64,000 nt of DNA from Clostridium paridis (GTDB taxonomy: Bacteria > Bacillota > Clostridia > Clostridiales > Clostridiaceae). This document shows, in pieces, positions 23,219 through 32,250 of this stretch. Position 1 is the stretch's first letter. Every line of letters begins with the position of its first letter. The stretch is taken from assembly GCF_016765615.1 (NCBI RefSeq), contig NZ_JAESWA010000022.1:583542-647541 (forward strand), written 5' to 3'. The notes below the pieces were generated by a model, which saw nothing but the letters and a program-made list of their open reading frames with translations, searched no databases and was not told the DNA's origin. The position numbers and the translations under genes were made by a program.

Positions 23219-23233
23219 AATTCAATTCTATAA

Positions 23234-24235
23234 TTATTTTGTTAAAGCTTCTTCAATAGCAACTGCAACTGCAACTGTAGCTCCAACCATTGGGTTGTTA
23301 CCCATTCCGATAAGACCCATCATTTCAACGTGAGCTGGAACTGATGAAGATCCTGCGAATTGAGCATCAGAGTGCATTCTTCCCATAGTATCAGTCATAC
23401 CATAAGAAGCTGGACCTGCTGCCATGTTATCTGGGTGAAGAGTTCTTCCAGTACCACCACCTGATGCAACTGAGAAGTATTTCTTTCCTAGATCAACCAT
23501 TTCTTTTTTGTATGTTCCAGCAACTGGATGTTGGAATCTTGTTGGGTTAGTTGAGTTACCAGTTATAGAAACGTCAACTCCCTCATGATGCATTATAGCA
23601 ACACCTTCTCTAACGTCGTCAGCACCAAAGCATCTAACCTTAGCTCTTGGACCGTTTGAGTAAGCTATTTCTTTAACTATAGCTAATTCTCCAGTGTAGT
23701 AATCAAACTTAGTTTGAACATATGTGAATCCATTAATTCTAGAGATTATTTGAGCAGCATCTTTTCCAAGACCGTTTAATATAACTCTTAATGGTTCTTT
23801 TCTTACTTTGTTAGCTTTTTCAGCTATTTTGATAGCACCTTCAGCTGCTGCGAATGATTCGTGTCCAGCTAAGAATGCGAAACATTTAGTTTCTTCACTT
23901 AAAAGCATAGCTCCTAAGTTTCCGTGTCCTAAACCAACTTTTCTATCATCTGCAACTGATCCTGGGATACAGAATGCTTGTAATCCTTCTCCTATAGCAG
24001 TAGAAGCATCAGCAGCTTTTTTAGCTCCCTTTTTAACAGCAATAGCAGCTCCTAAAACATAAGCCCATCCAGCATTTTCAAATGCGATTGGTTGAGTTTC
24101 TTTTGCTATTGTATATGGATCAAATCCAAGATCTTGACAAATCTTTCTTGCTTCTTCCATAGATGCAATTCCGTACTTTTCTAGTACTGGAGTTATCTGT
24201 CCTATTCTTCTTTCATAACTTTCAAATAATGCCAT
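23234..24235 (-). CDS. GGGtGRT protein
   Basis: 333 residues; the family is named for the GGGTGRTLHP motif, seen here near residue 263. Other conserved blocks are GHGNLGAMLLSEET, GHESFAAAEGA and the C-terminal FAGSSSVPAHVEMMGLIGMG. It has no membrane segment or signal peptide. The function is not established. The family is always found, to my knowledge, in anaerobes beside the NifU-like scaffold encoded here 27 bp upstream. That suggests a role in iron-sulfur or redox chemistry; this is inference. Codons look like those of a well-expressed gene. Confidence 0.92.
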   Translation of the reverse strand: MALFESYERRIGQITPVLEKYGIASMEEARKICQDLGFDPYTIAKETQPIAFENAGWAYVLGAAIAVKKGAKKAADASTAIGEGLQAFCIPGSVADDRKVGLGHGNLGAMLLSEETKCFAFLAGHESFAAAEGAIKIAEKANKVRKEPLRVILNGLGKDAAQIISRINGFTYVQTKFDYYTGELAIVKEIAYSNGPRAKVRCFGADDVREGVAIMHHEGVDVSITGNSTNPTRFQHPVAGTYKKEMVDLGKKYFSVASGGGTGRTLHPDNMAAGPASYGMTDTMGRMHSDAQFAGSSSVPAHVEMMGLIGMGNNPMVGATVAVAVAIEEALTK

Positions 24236-24262
24236 GTTAATTATCCTCCTTCAACCACTTAA

Positions 24263-24955
24263 TTATGCATGTCTTGGGTCTATTACTTTAGCAGCATCAT
24301 CAAATCTACCATATTGACCTGTTGCTTGTTCTAAAGCTGTTTGAGCATCTACTCCCTTAGCTACAGATTCCATCATTTTTCCTAAGTTAACGAACTTATA
24401 TCCAATGATTTGATTATCAGTATCTAAAGCAACGTTAGTTACGTATCCTTCAGCCATTTCTAGGTATCTTGGTCCTTTAGCTAAAGTACCATACATAGTA
24501 CCAACTTGGCTTCTTAATCCTTTTCCTAAGTCTTCAAGACCTGCTCCTATAGGAAGTCCACCTTCTGAGAAAGCACTTTGAGATCTTCCGTATACGATTT
24601 GAAGGAATAATTCTCTCATAGCTGTATTGATAGCATCACAAACTAGGTCTGTGTTTAATGCTTCTAATATAGTTTTTCCTGGTAATATTTCAGATGCCAT
24701 AGCAGCTGAGTGAGTCATTCCAGAACAACCAATAGTTTCAACTAAAGCTTCTTGAATAATTCCATCTTTAACGTTTAAAGTTAATTTACAAGCTCCTTGT
24801 TGTGGTGCACACCAGCCTACTCCGTGAGTTAATGCTGATATGTCTGTAACTTCTTTAGCTTGTACCCATTTTCCTTCTACAGGAATTGGTGCTGGTCCAT
24901 GATTTGGGCCTTTAGCAACTACACACATTTCTTCAACTTCTTTTGAATACATCAT
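24263..24955 (-). CDS. NifU-like iron-sulfur cluster assembly scaffold protein paired with GGGtGRT
   Basis: 230 residues. The NifU/IscU-type N-domain supplies candidate cluster ligands: Cys in GVGWCAP, Cys in QQGACKL, Cys in TIGCSGM and Cys in TDLVCDA. It is longer than IscU (about 130), with an extra C-terminal part of about 80 residues. It would assemble clusters transiently and hand them on. It is the first gene of a two-gene operon with a strong GGGAGGAG ribosome binding site and a long structured leader. Confidence 0.88.
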   Translation of the reverse strand: MMYSKEVEEMCVVAKGPNHGPAPIPVEGKWVQAKEVTDISALTHGVGWCAPQQGACKLTLNVKDGIIQEALVETIGCSGMTHSAAMASEILPGKTILEALNTDLVCDAINTAMRELFLQIVYGRSQSAFSEGGLPIGAGLEDLGKGLRSQVGTMYGTLAKGPRYLEMAEGYVTNVALDTDNQIIGYKFVNLGKMMESVAKGVDAQTALEQATGQYGRFDDAAKVIDPRHA

Positions 24956-24986
24956 ATTTGTTACTCCTCCCTAACAATTAGAATTT

Positions 24987-25102
24987 ATAGCCTAAAATTA
25001 AAGGTTATTCGAAAGGGCTATTTTTTCAAACGGGCACTTTATTGTCCCGCTGGGTTATTTATTACCTATGTATATTCTAACAAATGAACATGTCTCAAAC
25101 AA
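24987..25102 (-). promoter_or_regulatory. Promoter and structured leader of the NifU-like/GGGtGRT operon
   Basis: On the minus strand TTGTTT (25097-25102) and TAGAAT (25074-25079) are 17 bp apart. The roughly 110-nt leader contains two inverted repeats: CGGG/CCCG (25031-25049) and ATAGCC/GGCTAT (24987-25021). I recognise no known riboswitch. The rest of the 320-bp gap upstream (25103-25275) holds only the promoter area of the divergent HD gene. Confidence 0.4.
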
Positions 25103-25275
25103 TATAAATTTTTCAAAATTTAAAAATTCCTCCTCCAATGCTACAATTATTGATAATTTTTCATTAATATCCTCAATTATCTTACATATATTAATAACAG
25201 TTTTTTCTAGAAGTTGAACAAGTTATAAAATAAGTGATAAAATACATTTATATAAATTAACTAAGAGGTGTTTTT

Positions 25276-25764
25276 ATGGAGCATATTCCAAGTTTAGTAT
25301 TACAAAAAATGATTTTCTATTTTGAAAAAGATGCTAGAAGAATAAATCACGCCCTTAAGGTTTATAGTTTTAGCAAAAACATTGGGGAATTAGAAGGACT
25401 TAAAGATAATGAACTTTTGATACTTGAAATATCATCTATTCTCCATGATATAGGCATTAAGGAAAGCGAAAGAAAATATAATAGTTCTGCTGGCAATTAT
25501 CAGGAAATAGAGGGTCCTCCAGTAGCTAGAGAGTTACTTAAAGATTTAAATCTAGATGGAGATATAGTAGATAGAGTTTGTTATTTAATCGGAAACCATC
25601 ATAGTTATAGTAAAATTAATGGCTTAGATCTACAAATTTTAATTGAAGCTGATTTTTTAGTAAATGCTTATGAAGATAACATGAATAGACGCGCTATCGA
25701 AACTTTTAAGGATAAATATTTAAAAACAACCACAGGAAGAAAATATTTAGATTCAATATATTAG
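25276..25764 (+). CDS. HD-domain phosphohydrolase
   Basis: 162 residues. The HD-domain metal ligands are visible: RINHALKV (first His), SILHDIGI (HD pair), then GNHHSY and the Asp in IEADFLV. Proteins of this size and motif set are metal-dependent phosphohydrolases of unknown nucleotide substrate. The start is ATG with AAGAGGTG. The next gene follows by 16 bp, so they are probably co-transcribed. Confidence 0.8.
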   Translation: MEHIPSLVLQKMIFYFEKDARRINHALKVYSFSKNIGELEGLKDNELLILEISSILHDIGIKESERKYNSSAGNYQEIEGPPVARELLKDLNLDGDIVDRVCYLIGNHHSYSKINGLDLQILIEADFLVNAYEDNMNRRAIETFKDKYLKTTTGRKYLDSIY

Positions 25765-25780
25765 TTTGGAGATGTTAATA

Positions 25781-26164
25781 ATGAATAAATGTATTTGGTG
25801 TGGTAAAAATGGTGATGGCTATAAAGAACTTACTTTAAAGAGTGAAAATTTAGGGGAAAATAAAATGCTCATATGCAGTGATGAATGTGAGAAAAAAACC
25901 ACTTCTTATTACCAAAAAGTATCAAGGAAATTAAAGTTTTTTGTCACTGGCATATTGCTATCAGTATTTATAGGTATTCCGCTTACTTTCATGCCTCAAA
26001 TAGGCTTATCAATAATGTGTGGAGGCATTGCAATTACAATTATTTTATTTCCTTTTACTACTCCTCAAACAAATGCATTTATGGGAATAAAAAAATCTAC
26101 AATATTAACTAGAATCATAGGTCTTATTATGCTTGCTTTAGTTTTATTTTTTAATATTAGATAA
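25781..26164 (+). CDS. Small zinc-ribbon membrane protein
   Basis: 127 residues from ATG 25781 (TTGGAGATG upstream). An N-terminal CIWCGKNG and CSDEC pair forms a four-cysteine zinc-ribbon-like module (about residues 4-37). Three hydrophobic segments follow (about 55-75, 80-97 and 107-126). I do not recognise a specific family. It lies downstream of the HD gene and ends 5 bp before a large hairpin. Confidence 0.65.
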   Translation: MNKCIWCGKNGDGYKELTLKSENLGENKMLICSDECEKKTTSYYQKVSRKLKFFVTGILLSVFIGIPLTFMPQIGLSIMCGGIAITIILFPFTTPQTNAFMGIKKSTILTRIIGLIMLALVLFFNIR

Positions 26165-26169
26165 GTATG

Positions 26170-26206
26170 GGGACGGTTCTTCATCTTTAAAGTGAAGAAC
26201 CGTCCC
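26170..26206. terminator. GGGACGGTTCTTCA hairpin, bidirectional terminator or REP-like element
   Basis: A perfect 14-bp stem GGGACGGTTCTTCA / TGAAGAACCGTCCC with a 9-nt loop lies between two convergent genes. Its GC content is far above the surroundings. The GGGGACGGTTCT core recalls the palindromes dispersed in clostridial genomes near REP-associated transposases. Confidence 0.75.
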
Positions 26207-26211
26207 TTTAA

Positions 26212-29200
26212 TTAACTTATTTTCTTCTTTTTACGTTGTACTCCGTACCCAATTGCAGCTAATAATAATCCAAAAGCTAAAAGCCTTTCTGCACTAACTA
26301 CACTTCCTGTCTTAGGAAGATCTGAGTTTTCATTTGGTGTAGTCGGATTAACTATATCTCCAATTATGCTAACAGGCTTTGTACTTGCCTTCCAATTGTT
26401 TGAACAGTCTGGAGATATGGTCTTATGCTTTTGAATATAGCTCATCATCAAGCTTCTTACTTGTCCATCGTCACCTAATGCTTTTGAGGAATCATAGGTT
26501 ACTATACTTGGATCAGTACTGCTTAATCCAACGGCTTTCATAAAGCCTCCACCGCCATTGTATCTATAATTATTTATGGCAACTGTATATACAGTATCTT
26601 CTTTAACTGACACTCCATTAATCTTTAAGTTCTTAATTCTATTTCCTGAAACTACTCTACCTGTAACAGGGTCAATTGTACAAGCTGGTTCAGTTAAATC
26701 TATATCATAAGTTGCACCATATAATTGGTCTAAATTATAGTCTGCAATGTTTAAAATTGTATCTTTTGTAATAGGATCATTTTCATTTGATACTTGTTTG
26801 TAGTATCTTACTGAATATTCCATCCAATCCTTAAGCTGCTTTCCATTCATCTTTACTCCATATAGGAAATTCTCAAATACATACACTGACATTACATCTT
26901 TTATAGTAACATTTCCTTTTGGTATATATGCTGATGCACTTAATGGTGCTGCTATTGATAATTGAGTTCCAGCTGCTTCTTTTTGTACTTTATTTATTAA
27001 TTCCATTATTGCAGTTGGCTTTTCCAATTGTCCTTCCCCTTTAAATTCCCCTGTTGATGTTCCAAGAACAGTTTGAATATACTTTAAAGTTGTATCTTGG
27101 TATGGCTTTGCTAAATCCTTAATGGTTTGATCTTCTTCTATAGAGTTATCCATTATCACATTTTTAGTATTTATTCCATTAATACTCCCGTTACTTGCCA
27201 CATTTATATCTATTTGTGAAACATTATTTGCCCATTTACCAGGTTCAACTACTGGTACAACTTTACCTTCTGGATTCTTTAAACTAATATCATTTAATGT
27301 TGAATGTGCATGTCCTGCTACTATTGCATCTATTCCAGTAACTTCTGTAGCTAAAGCTTTTATTTCATTTTCTGGAATAACATCTGATGCACTTTCTTCT
27401 CCACTATGAGCAGCAACTATAACAATATCTGCTCCTTTTGCTCTTACCTCTGGTACCCATTTTTTTGCTTCATCTACTAAGTCGTTAAATTTTAGTCCTT
27501 TATAATGTGCTGCATCTTCCCAGTTTGGTATGCACTTAGTAGTTAAACCTAGTATACCTACCTTAATTTCCTTGCCATTTACATTAAAACTCTTTATATA
27601 ATATGGATCTACAAAGTTACTTCCATCATCTTTATAGGTATTAGCTGATAAAACGTGAATGTTTTGGTTTCTTGCATCTCCAATTATTCTATTTAATGTA
27701 TCTAATCCATAATTAAACTCATGATTTCCAAGTGTCCACGTATCATATCCCATAGCCCCCATAACTTTTGTCATAGGATACTCTGTTTTAGTATCAAGCA
27801 TATCATAATAATATGATAGTGGAGTTCCTTGTATTGTATCTCCATTATCTATAAGCATAACATTTGAATTTGAACCTCTAAGTCCTTTTACATAGGTAGA
27901 TACCTTTGCTAACCCTTGTGACTTTGAAGGAGCACTACCTGTTGCATAATCATAATTGTAGATATTACCGTGTACATCTGATGTTGCAACAACTGAAATT
28001 GTTTTTTGACCAAAAACATTTATTATTCTATTTTCAGTAGAAGTAGTTATACTTGGGTCATTAGCCTTATGCTGTTTTAACCAATTTATTAATGCCTCTC
28101 TAACAAGAATGTGTGAATCATTTGCAGGATTTGTTCCTCCTAAGTTTTTAAAGTTTGTAAATCCATCTCCGCCAGTAGCTAAGAAATCTGGAACTGCAAC
28201 TGTAAGCGCTTCGCTATCTGATATAGGTGTACCATCTTCTCTTGTTATATTAACTACTCTTTCTCCGCTTGCACTAGATGAATTATAAGAGAACTTTATT
28301 CCAGATACTTGTATTCCTTTTCCTCCATCTTGTACAGCCTGTTCTAAGACTGATTTAAGTCCAGCTTTATTCATAGTTAATTTATATATTGTGTTATCAA
28401 AAGGCATAAACTGCCACATAGTGCCCACTGTTATATTACCAGTAGGAATATCTATTCTTAAGCCTCCATTATTTTGAAATCCTACATCCGCTGATACAGC
28501 ACTTCTGGTTACATCAGATGCCCACTTTCCTAATAATGATGAACCAAATGGCTCGTTGCTCTGAGTTCTTGTTAATGTACTTCCGCTATTTTTACCTATA
28601 ACCTCTGATGATATTGGTGCTACTTTTGAATTTGCATCGTCTACAATTGCCTTAATACTTTGATCTATTATTGGATTACTTGTTTTATAACCACTATCGT
28701 TATCTAAAGCTGTATAGTCTGAGGAACTTGGTGTATTAAACACAACTTTTCCTTCTGATGTTACTTTGAATTTTGCATCAATAAATCCTTTACCACTTGA
28801 GTTTGCAATATATATTGGAATCTTTGTAACAGAAGCAGTCGCATATACTTTTGAATGAGAGTGTCCTCCAAAAACTGCATCTACATTTGATAAGCTATTT
28901 GCTATATCAAATATTGGACCAGTAGCATTATCTAGATTATCTCCTTCGTGTATTAAAGCTACTGTTACATCTGCTAACTTATTGTCTTTTATTTCTTTTG
29001 CTATTGTATTTATTTCATTTGAAACATCTGTAAACTTGTAATTATCTGCATATGCAGGAAGCACAATAGTTGGTGTTGTATCAGTTATTGCTCCAATAAC
29101 TGCAATCTTTACACCATCTTTTTCTATAATTTTGTATGGCTCAAAAGCTCTCTTTCCTGTTGTCTTATCATAAACATTTGAGCAAACTATTGAGTAACCT

Positions 29201-29613
29201 GCCCCTTTCATGGTTACATTCTTAAGTGTATCTATTCCCCAATCAAACTCGTGATTACCTAAAGCAGTTACTTCCATTCCCAATTTAGTGAATACCTGCT
29301 CTACTGGTACTCCTTTAAGCATATTTGATATTGCAGATCCTTGATATAAATCTCCTCCCCCTAGTAGAAGGGTTCTTCCCGGATTTGAATTTTGAACTTT
29401 CTCTATTCTATCCCCCAGTACTGCTGCAACTTGATTGTTGCTTGAATCTAAAAGTGTACCATGAAAGTCTGTAACTTCAATTATGTCAAAATTTTTCTCA
29501 GCTGTAGCTGCTTTAGCTATGCTTACGAAACCATTTGAGAATAATGAAAATGCTACAAACATTGCTACAAATAAAGCTGTTAACTTCTTTTTTCTTAGAA
29601 TACCTTTCAACAT
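26212..29613 (-). CDS. Wall-anchored tandem 5'-nucleotidase / 2',3'-cyclic phosphodiesterase
   Basis: 1133 residues from ATG 29613 (AAGGGGATGG upstream), about twice the size of a single UshA-type enzyme. Signal peptide (to about residue 35), then unit 1: metallophosphatase motifs TDFHGTLLD, GGGDLYQGS, GNHEFDWG and GGHSHS, followed by a 5'-nucleotidase C domain. Unit 2 has TSDVHGNIYN, DNGDTIQGT, GNHEFNYG, AGHAHS and a second C domain. The C-terminus is LPKTG, a hydrophobic helix and KKKK, a sortase anchor. It would dephosphorylate extracellular nucleotides for phosphate or nucleoside salvage. Both catalytic units look intact. Confidence 0.93.
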   Translation of the reverse strand: MLKGILRKKKLTALFVAMFVAFSLFSNGFVSIAKAATAEKNFDIIEVTDFHGTLLDSSNNQVAAVLGDRIEKVQNSNPGRTLLLGGGDLYQGSAISNMLKGVPVEQVFTKLGMEVTALGNHEFDWGIDTLKNVTMKGAGYSIVCSNVYDKTTGKRAFEPYKIIEKDGVKIAVIGAITDTTPTIVLPAYADNYKFTDVSNEINTIAKEIKDNKLADVTVALIHEGDNLDNATGPIFDIANSLSNVDAVFGGHSHSKVYATASVTKIPIYIANSSGKGFIDAKFKVTSEGKVVFNTPSSSDYTALDNDSGYKTSNPIIDQSIKAIVDDANSKVAPISSEVIGKNSGSTLTRTQSNEPFGSSLLGKWASDVTRSAVSADVGFQNNGGLRIDIPTGNITVGTMWQFMPFDNTIYKLTMNKAGLKSVLEQAVQDGGKGIQVSGIKFSYNSSSASGERVVNITREDGTPISDSEALTVAVPDFLATGGDGFTNFKNLGGTNPANDSHILVREALINWLKQHKANDPSITTSTENRIINVFGQKTISVVATSDVHGNIYNYDYATGSAPSKSQGLAKVSTYVKGLRGSNSNVMLIDNGDTIQGTPLSYYYDMLDTKTEYPMTKVMGAMGYDTWTLGNHEFNYGLDTLNRIIGDARNQNIHVLSANTYKDDGSNFVDPYYIKSFNVNGKEIKVGILGLTTKCIPNWEDAAHYKGLKFNDLVDEAKKWVPEVRAKGADIVIVAAHSGEESASDVIPENEIKALATEVTGIDAIVAGHAHSTLNDISLKNPEGKVVPVVEPGKWANNVSQIDINVASNGSINGINTKNVIMDNSIEEDQTIKDLAKPYQDTTLKYIQTVLGTSTGEFKGEGQLEKPTAIMELINKVQKEAAGTQLSIAAPLSASAYIPKGNVTIKDVMSVYVFENFLYGVKMNGKQLKDWMEYSVRYYKQVSNENDPITKDTILNIADYNLDQLYGATYDIDLTEPACTIDPVTGRVVSGNRIKNLKINGVSVKEDTVYTVAINNYRYNGGGGFMKAVGLSSTDPSIVTYDSSKALGDDGQVRSLMMSYIQKHKTISPDCSNNWKASTKPVSIIGDIVNPTTPNENSDLPKTGSVVSAERLLAFGLLLAAIGYGVQRKKKKIS

Positions 29614-29733
29614 TACCCATCCCCTTACATAAATTAATAAGAAAACTTTACCATATTTTCCCATATAATTATATTATATAAAAGTAAAATTTATGTAAAA
29701 GTTCACGATAACAATATTTTATATCAAAAATTT

Positions 29734-29779
29734 AAGGATTATCCCAAAGTAAATATAAATTCACTTTAAGATAATCCTT
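29734..29779 (-). terminator. Terminator of the GGDEF/HD-GYP gene
   Basis: On the minus strand a 10-bp outer stem (AAGGATTATC/GATAATCCTT at 29734-29743 and 29770-29779) with an inner AAAGT/ACTTT pairing lies immediately downstream of the stop at 29786. An AAATTTTTG run follows. Confidence 0.65.
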
Positions 29780-29785
29780 TATAAA

Positions 29786-32221
29786 CTAGTGTATTTTATT
29801 TTCATTTATTAAATCAATAAACTCTTGCACTATATATGGATCAAATTGTGTTCCCGAACATCTTCTTAATTCCTCAATAGCAAATTCAACACTTAGTGCT
29901 TCCTTGTAAACTCTCTGATGAGTCATTACATCAAAGGAATCTACAATGTTTATTATTCTTGCTAAAAGAGGAATTTCTTCACCTTTTAGTCCTATAGGAT
30001 AGCCTGTACCATCATATTTTTCATGGTGATATAGTATTTCATCTGCAATATGTGCAAATACAGGTGTTGATTTAGCAATTCTATAGCCTATTTCTGTATG
30101 TGTCTTCATTACATCAAATTCCTCTTTTGTTAAAGATGAAGGCTTCATTAAAATCTGCTCCGGTATTCCTATCTTTCCAATATCATGTAATAGGGCTAGT
30201 AATCCAAGTTCATCCAACTTATCTTCACTTAAGCCTAATCTTTTTCCCAGCTTTAAACTTAATATTTTAATTCTCATGGTATGCTGCTCTGTTTCACTAT
30301 GTTTTTCATGTAACGTCCTTAATAATGAACTTATAGTAGAATTTCTCGAACTCTTATCTTCCATAAGCTTATTACGATACATTCTTTTTTCAGCTAAACA
30401 CATTACGGCTTCTGTATTAGGATATTCTGTGCTTTTTTCAGCATATCCTAGTGCTATGCTAATATTAAACTTATATTCTTTTTCTTTAATGCATTCAATT
30501 TTAATATTATCAATTAATTTTGAAACATAACTTCTATCTTTGTTTACTACGACTATAATAAACTCATCTCCACCCCATCTTGAGATAATATCACTAGTAC
30601 TACAGGCCTCCTTTAGTATTTTGCTTGCAGTATAAATCAATTTATCTCCCTCTGAGTGTCCAAAAGAATCATTTACTAGCTTTAACCCATTTAAATCTCC
30701 CATTATAATGAAATATTTAGATTCTTTATTACCATTTAATTCACTAAAGACATTTTCCATATAAGTTCTATTTTTAATTCCTGTAAGCTTATCAGAATAA
30801 CTCAAATATAATATTTGTTCTTCATATTTCTTTCTGTCTGTTATATTAGATAAGGTGCTTACTATCCTTATTGGCTTTCCATTTGAGTCTTTCTCTGAAA
30901 CCTTTCCTCTTTGTGATACCCAAATTATCTCACCAGACTCTTTGATAAATCTAAATTCTTCAGTGAAACTATCTTCTTCACCTTTAATTACTTTGTAGAA
31001 CTTTTCCTTTAATCTATCAAAGCATTCAGGGTGAATTTTAGAAATATAACTTTTAAATAATTCACTACCATTGTCGCCCTCGTAGCCTATTTCCGCTTTC
31101 CATTCTGGGCTAATATAAACTTCTCTACTTTTCACATAGAAATCTAAATAACCATCATTGGTAGCTTCCATTATTATTCTAAATCTATCATCGCTTTCTT
31201 TAATATCCTTATAAGCACTATTTAATTCCATTAACATCCTGTTAGTAGAATCTGCTAACTGATTAAGCTCATCCTCCCCACTAAGTTGAATTTTGAGACT
31301 GGTATCCTTTGTTTTTGCCACATACTCTATAAAATCAGTCAATTTAGAAAGTCTTTTAAATATTTGCTTGTCTATAACTATATAATCAATAACAAATACT
31401 AATAAAATCTGTAGAATAATTCCTATTACAAAAATACTAAAATAGTATTCTTGATAATTGGTTTGCTCTGTTTCTATAGAAAACATAATAGACTTTTCAC
31501 CAAATACATCATTTTCTATTTTATACGCCTCAAAACTCCATTTACCTTTTTTGTACTTAACTTCATTATTTAAACTTTTGAAATCCTTATAATATATATC
31601 ATTTGCCACACTTACATTATTAAATACCAGGGATGTCTTTGCAGTTTTTTGTATGTACGTTAATAATTTGTTATCAATTTCTCGAACAAATATCAAATAC
31701 CCATTAGTATCTGCAGAATTATCTGATTTTGTAACTTTTGACTTTACAACTAAAAAAGCTTTGTTATTTACTAAAAGTAATGGGCTTTTATTACTTCCAA
31801 TATCCTTTATTTGTTTATTTTTAAGTAAAATCTCATTACTTAATTCCTTTGATATTGCTTTATCGATTCCAGTTTCTTTACTATATACCAAATTACCCTT
31901 ATTATCTAAGAAAATCATCATTTTCAAATTAAGTGTAACTAGTGTGCTAAAGTCTAAGTTAGATTTTATATACTCGTCATTTTTATCATTAATAAATCCA
32001 TAGGTATCATCCCAAAAAGCCCAATCCAAAAGCGAACTTTTCAAACTTTCTTCTTCATTGCTTAAAATATAGTCTAATGTTTGAAAGCTTTCCTCTACTT
32101 CATCCTTTTTGTGTTTCTCTATGAACCCATAATATGACATGTAAAATACTGCGTATGTTACCAGAAACATGAAGATAAAACTTAAAATAACTACTGAAAA
32201 AGTCTTTTGTTTAACCTTCAT
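29786..32221 (-). CDS. Membrane receptor with CHASE4-like, PAS, GGDEF and HD-GYP domains (cyclic di-GMP turnover)
   Basis: 811 residues. Membrane helices at about 8-30 and 255-278 enclose an extracellular CHASE4-like sensor that has the WAFWDDTYGFI motif. A HAMP-like linker, a PAS/PAC domain (about 345-465), a diguanylate cyclase domain with WGGDEF near 549, and an HD-GYP phosphodiesterase with LLHDIGKIG (about 681), HHEKYDGTGYP (about 732) and DSFDVMTHQRVYK follow. The active-site motifs of both the synthase and the hydrolase are intact, so it may be bifunctional. The inhibitory RxxD site is not obvious. It is followed by a terminator and preceded by the chemotaxis receptor on the same strand. 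Confidence 0.93.
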   Translation of the reverse strand: MKVKQKTFSVVILSFIFMFLVTYAVFYMSYYGFIEKHKKDEVEESFQTLDYILSNEEESLKSSLLDWAFWDDTYGFINDKNDEYIKSNLDFSTLVTLNLKMMIFLDNKGNLVYSKETGIDKAISKELSNEILLKNKQIKDIGSNKSPLLLVNNKAFLVVKSKVTKSDNSADTNGYLIFVREIDNKLLTYIQKTAKTSLVFNNVSVANDIYYKDFKSLNNEVKYKKGKWSFEAYKIENDVFGEKSIMFSIETEQTNYQEYYFSIFVIGIILQILLVFVIDYIVIDKQIFKRLSKLTDFIEYVAKTKDTSLKIQLSGEDELNQLADSTNRMLMELNSAYKDIKESDDRFRIIMEATNDGYLDFYVKSREVYISPEWKAEIGYEGDNGSELFKSYISKIHPECFDRLKEKFYKVIKGEEDSFTEEFRFIKESGEIIWVSQRGKVSEKDSNGKPIRIVSTLSNITDRKKYEEQILYLSYSDKLTGIKNRTYMENVFSELNGNKESKYFIIMGDLNGLKLVNDSFGHSEGDKLIYTASKILKEACSTSDIISRWGGDEFIIVVVNKDRSYVSKLIDNIKIECIKEKEYKFNISIALGYAEKSTEYPNTEAVMCLAEKRMYRNKLMEDKSSRNSTISSLLRTLHEKHSETEQHTMRIKILSLKLGKRLGLSEDKLDELGLLALLHDIGKIGIPEQILMKPSSLTKEEFDVMKTHTEIGYRIAKSTPVFAHIADEILYHHEKYDGTGYPIGLKGEEIPLLARIINIVDSFDVMTHQRVYKEALSVEFAIEELRRCSGTQFDPYIVQEFIDLINENKIH

Positions 32222-32250
32222 TCCATCACTCCCTATAATGGATTTTACTT

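Noticed and set aside
25103-25130. CodY-like AT-rich palindrome upstream of the NifU-like gene
   Set aside because: Three mismatches in an extremely AT-rich stretch and off the promoter; chance is likely.
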